This document shows positions 27,544 to 28,963 of a stretch of 28,963 nucleotides of DNA, one piece after another. The stretch lies in contig CAJNAR010000081.1 in assembly GCA_905220665.1 (NCBI GenBank), forward strand, positions 1 to 28,963, given 5' to 3'. The position numbers were made by a program, and so were the translations under genes. This DNA is from Albugo candida. Its lineage: Eukaryota > Oomycota > Peronosporomycetes > Albuginales > Albuginaceae. The notes beneath the pieces were generated by a model. The model was not told where the DNA came from. It searched no databases and was given only the letters and a program-made list of their open reading frames with translations. Positions within the stretch are counted from its first letter, which is position 1, and each line of letters starts with the position of its first letter.

Positions 27544-27960
27544 TGCGTTCGAATACTTCTGCACGAAAACGAAACTCACGCTTTCTTCGTTGTGGGGCTT
27601 AGGAAAGTGCAGAGAGGACCACTGTCTCTGCACCTGCACCTACAACCACTCAGTGAGCTATCCTTCTCCAACATTCCGAGCGACAGAAACATATTTCTCT
27701 TGGAAACCACTTTGCACTATCAAAGCGTATGTATCAAGACACCTTCCTACAGAAACGACAACCCATTCAGAGAGGGCAGTATTCTGAGATTTGATATCGC
27801 ATCAAGCAGTCATCATACTAATCTCGATGCATCTGGTTCATTAGCGTATAAACCAGATGGCCTCGAGCGTTTTCATTTGATTGTATCAGTGATGCGATCC
27901 CGGCTAATGGATGCAGGTGCTCAGATGCTCCAACTAGCTCTCTTAAAACATGATATTTGA
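27544..27960 (+). pseudogene. Protein-like open frame, unknown family
   Basis: The frame is open from just after TGA 27,541-27,543 to TGA near 27,960, 139 codons. Its first part lacks an ATG. It reads LHENETHAFFVVGLRKVQRG, then LSLHLHLQPLSELSFSNIPS, FLLETTLHYQS and LERFHLIVSVMRSRLMDAG. The beta-strand alternation and absence of stops make it one of the better remnants in the right third. There is no start and no recognised domain. It may be an internal piece of a gene that continues to 28,771. Confidence 0.4.
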
Positions 27961-28771
27961 CCTGCTACATTCGGGAAATTACTGTGGAGGAAAAGATTGT
28001 GTAAACAACAGCTTCCAATCCTTGAACGCAACCATGTCGAGACACTTTAAGATGGACCATTTGTGTCCGTCATTCAAACGCCTCGCGATCAAAACGAGGA
28101 CCAGTTTTGGCCCATCTATTCTGTCAAGCATCAGAATGGGATCTCAATGAAAGCATCATTGGATTTGATTATAGTTGATCGCGCCTTTTGTTTTTACCTT
28201 GTCGATTGAGAAAAGCGAAAAAGTGGAAAAAAAGCTGGTCTCATTATTTGCAAAAGTTTGTACAGAAATGTTTTCACTTTTCTTTTGCTCGAGATCTAGC
28301 TCATGATTTGATGCTTTTTGGCGGTGGAATCAGCAAACAACTCAAAATACTGGTAGTAAATTGTGCGGACCGATGATATCCGAGTGCAATACAAAGTTTC
28401 AAAAAAAGCCGCCACATGCGGGAAAGCAAACTACTGGACCTCACATTGCCATCTGGAAGAATCATTTCTTCAATAAACAACCCTGATTGTGATTTAGCAA
28501 CTTTAAAATCGAGTATACGATAAATGTAGCCTCCGCCCCGAACGAGGATACCATTTTGGTTGTAATCACGTCAACGCAAAGCGTTCTAGGAATTCGTCAA
28601 TGTATTAACCAAGCTCATTGCCATCTTCTTTACCGGCTTACTTTTCTCCAACAAGATGGATGGTTCAGCCTGATTCTCGCTCGATTGACTCCGACAAGCG
28701 CAGGTCAATTTTCTAGATTGGTACTACTCCTTGTCACAATGATTGCATACGTAACGCTAGTCCAAATTTAG
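27961..28771 (+). pseudogene. Decayed continuation, unknown protein
   Basis: Coding-like phrases follow each other on the + strand in changing frames: FVSVIQTPRDQNEDQFWPIY and SVKHQNGISMKASLDLIIVD (about 28,050-28,205), EKVEKKLVSLFAKVCTEMF (28,215-28,275), and a final open frame from 28,505 to 28,771. That frame starts KIEYTINVASAPNEDTILVV and ends in a hydrophobic stretch, LVLLLVTMIAYVTLVQI, which could be a C-terminal membrane segment. The order and strand agree with the frame ending at 27,960, so one broken gene is likely. The family is unknown. Confidence 0.35.
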
Positions 28772-28963
28772 TGGGTCAGATGGAGACCTTGAGACTGTAT
28801 TTAGGGTGATATTATTCAGCAGCTGAATACATGGCTATCGTGACCCGGAATCGTCATTTTTTTTGCTGGGGTACTTTTGTTCGAATCGTTTTCTTTCTTT
28901 GAGGTGGCGTGAACGGCACTTGCGTATGATTCATTATCAATGTGTCCACTGCCACACTGATTC
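28772..28963. other. Right edge of the window, nothing recognised
   Basis: About 190 bases after the last stop. T-rich, without ORF, repeat or RNA gene. The window ends here, so a feature may start beyond it. Confidence 0.4.

Noticed and set aside
1..28963. tRNA, rRNA or other structured RNA genes.
   Set aside because: I scanned for tRNA-like A and B boxes with a matching cloverleaf and for conserved rRNA words and found nothing convincing. Short stems are common by chance at this length. A covariance-model scan would be decisive.

Overview
The window reads as nuclear DNA of a compact eukaryote, most probably an oomycete. The grounds are GT-AG introns of about 50-60 bases, fibronectin-III repeat proteins, an EF-hand PPP phosphatase, a mitochondrial-type pyruvate carboxylase and a CHAT/P-loop NTPase. 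The moderate AT bias would suit a white-rust (Albugo-like) genome, but that is inference from style and not a proven placement. There is no sign of operons, ribosome binding sites, CRISPR arrays or bacterial genes.

Almost everything recognisable is broken. Domains can be followed for hundreds of codons only by changing frame or crossing stop codons, so the region looks like a gene graveyard. Left to right: decayed coding remnants on the + strand (1-1,320); one copy of a dispersed repeat (about 1,431-1,545); a small + strand gene model with a clean 56-base intron (2,392-2,653) and further exon-like pieces up to 3,408; a long - strand pseudogene of a fibronectin-III protein (3,481-7,770); repeat array 1, of roughly 105-codon units (7,845-8,745), running into a Lys/Glu-rich ORF that holds a diverged unit (8,745-9,515) and a further tail (9,542-10,089); a pyruvate carboxylase pseudogene (10,367-11,848) fused at its 3' end to repeat array 2 (11,842-13,495); a CHAT-STAND NTPase gene (13,587-15,421).

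The second half holds a - strand remnant with internal stops (15,503-15,934), a perfect-looking 248-base tandem duplication (16,471-16,965), an IQ-motif fragment and coiled-coil remnants (16,951-17,760), a - strand EF-hand phosphatase pseudogene (17,780-19,300), the second copy of the dispersed repeat (19,619-19,725), B-box-like and TPR-like scraps on the - strand (19,815-21,225), a + strand relative of the fibronectin-III protein (21,840-23,998), and weak coding remnants up to 28,771.

Two points stand out. First, a caspase-fold CHAT half-domain is joined to an NB-ARC-like NTPase (Walker A, Walker B, sensor and GLPL-like motifs) with a long intact frame, but the segment that should carry the CHAT catalytic histidine is not visible. 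Second, a family of tandem coding repeats sits on both sides of a captured, internally deleted pyruvate carboxylase copy whose reading runs straight into a repeat unit. No complete, clearly functional pathway is encoded here.
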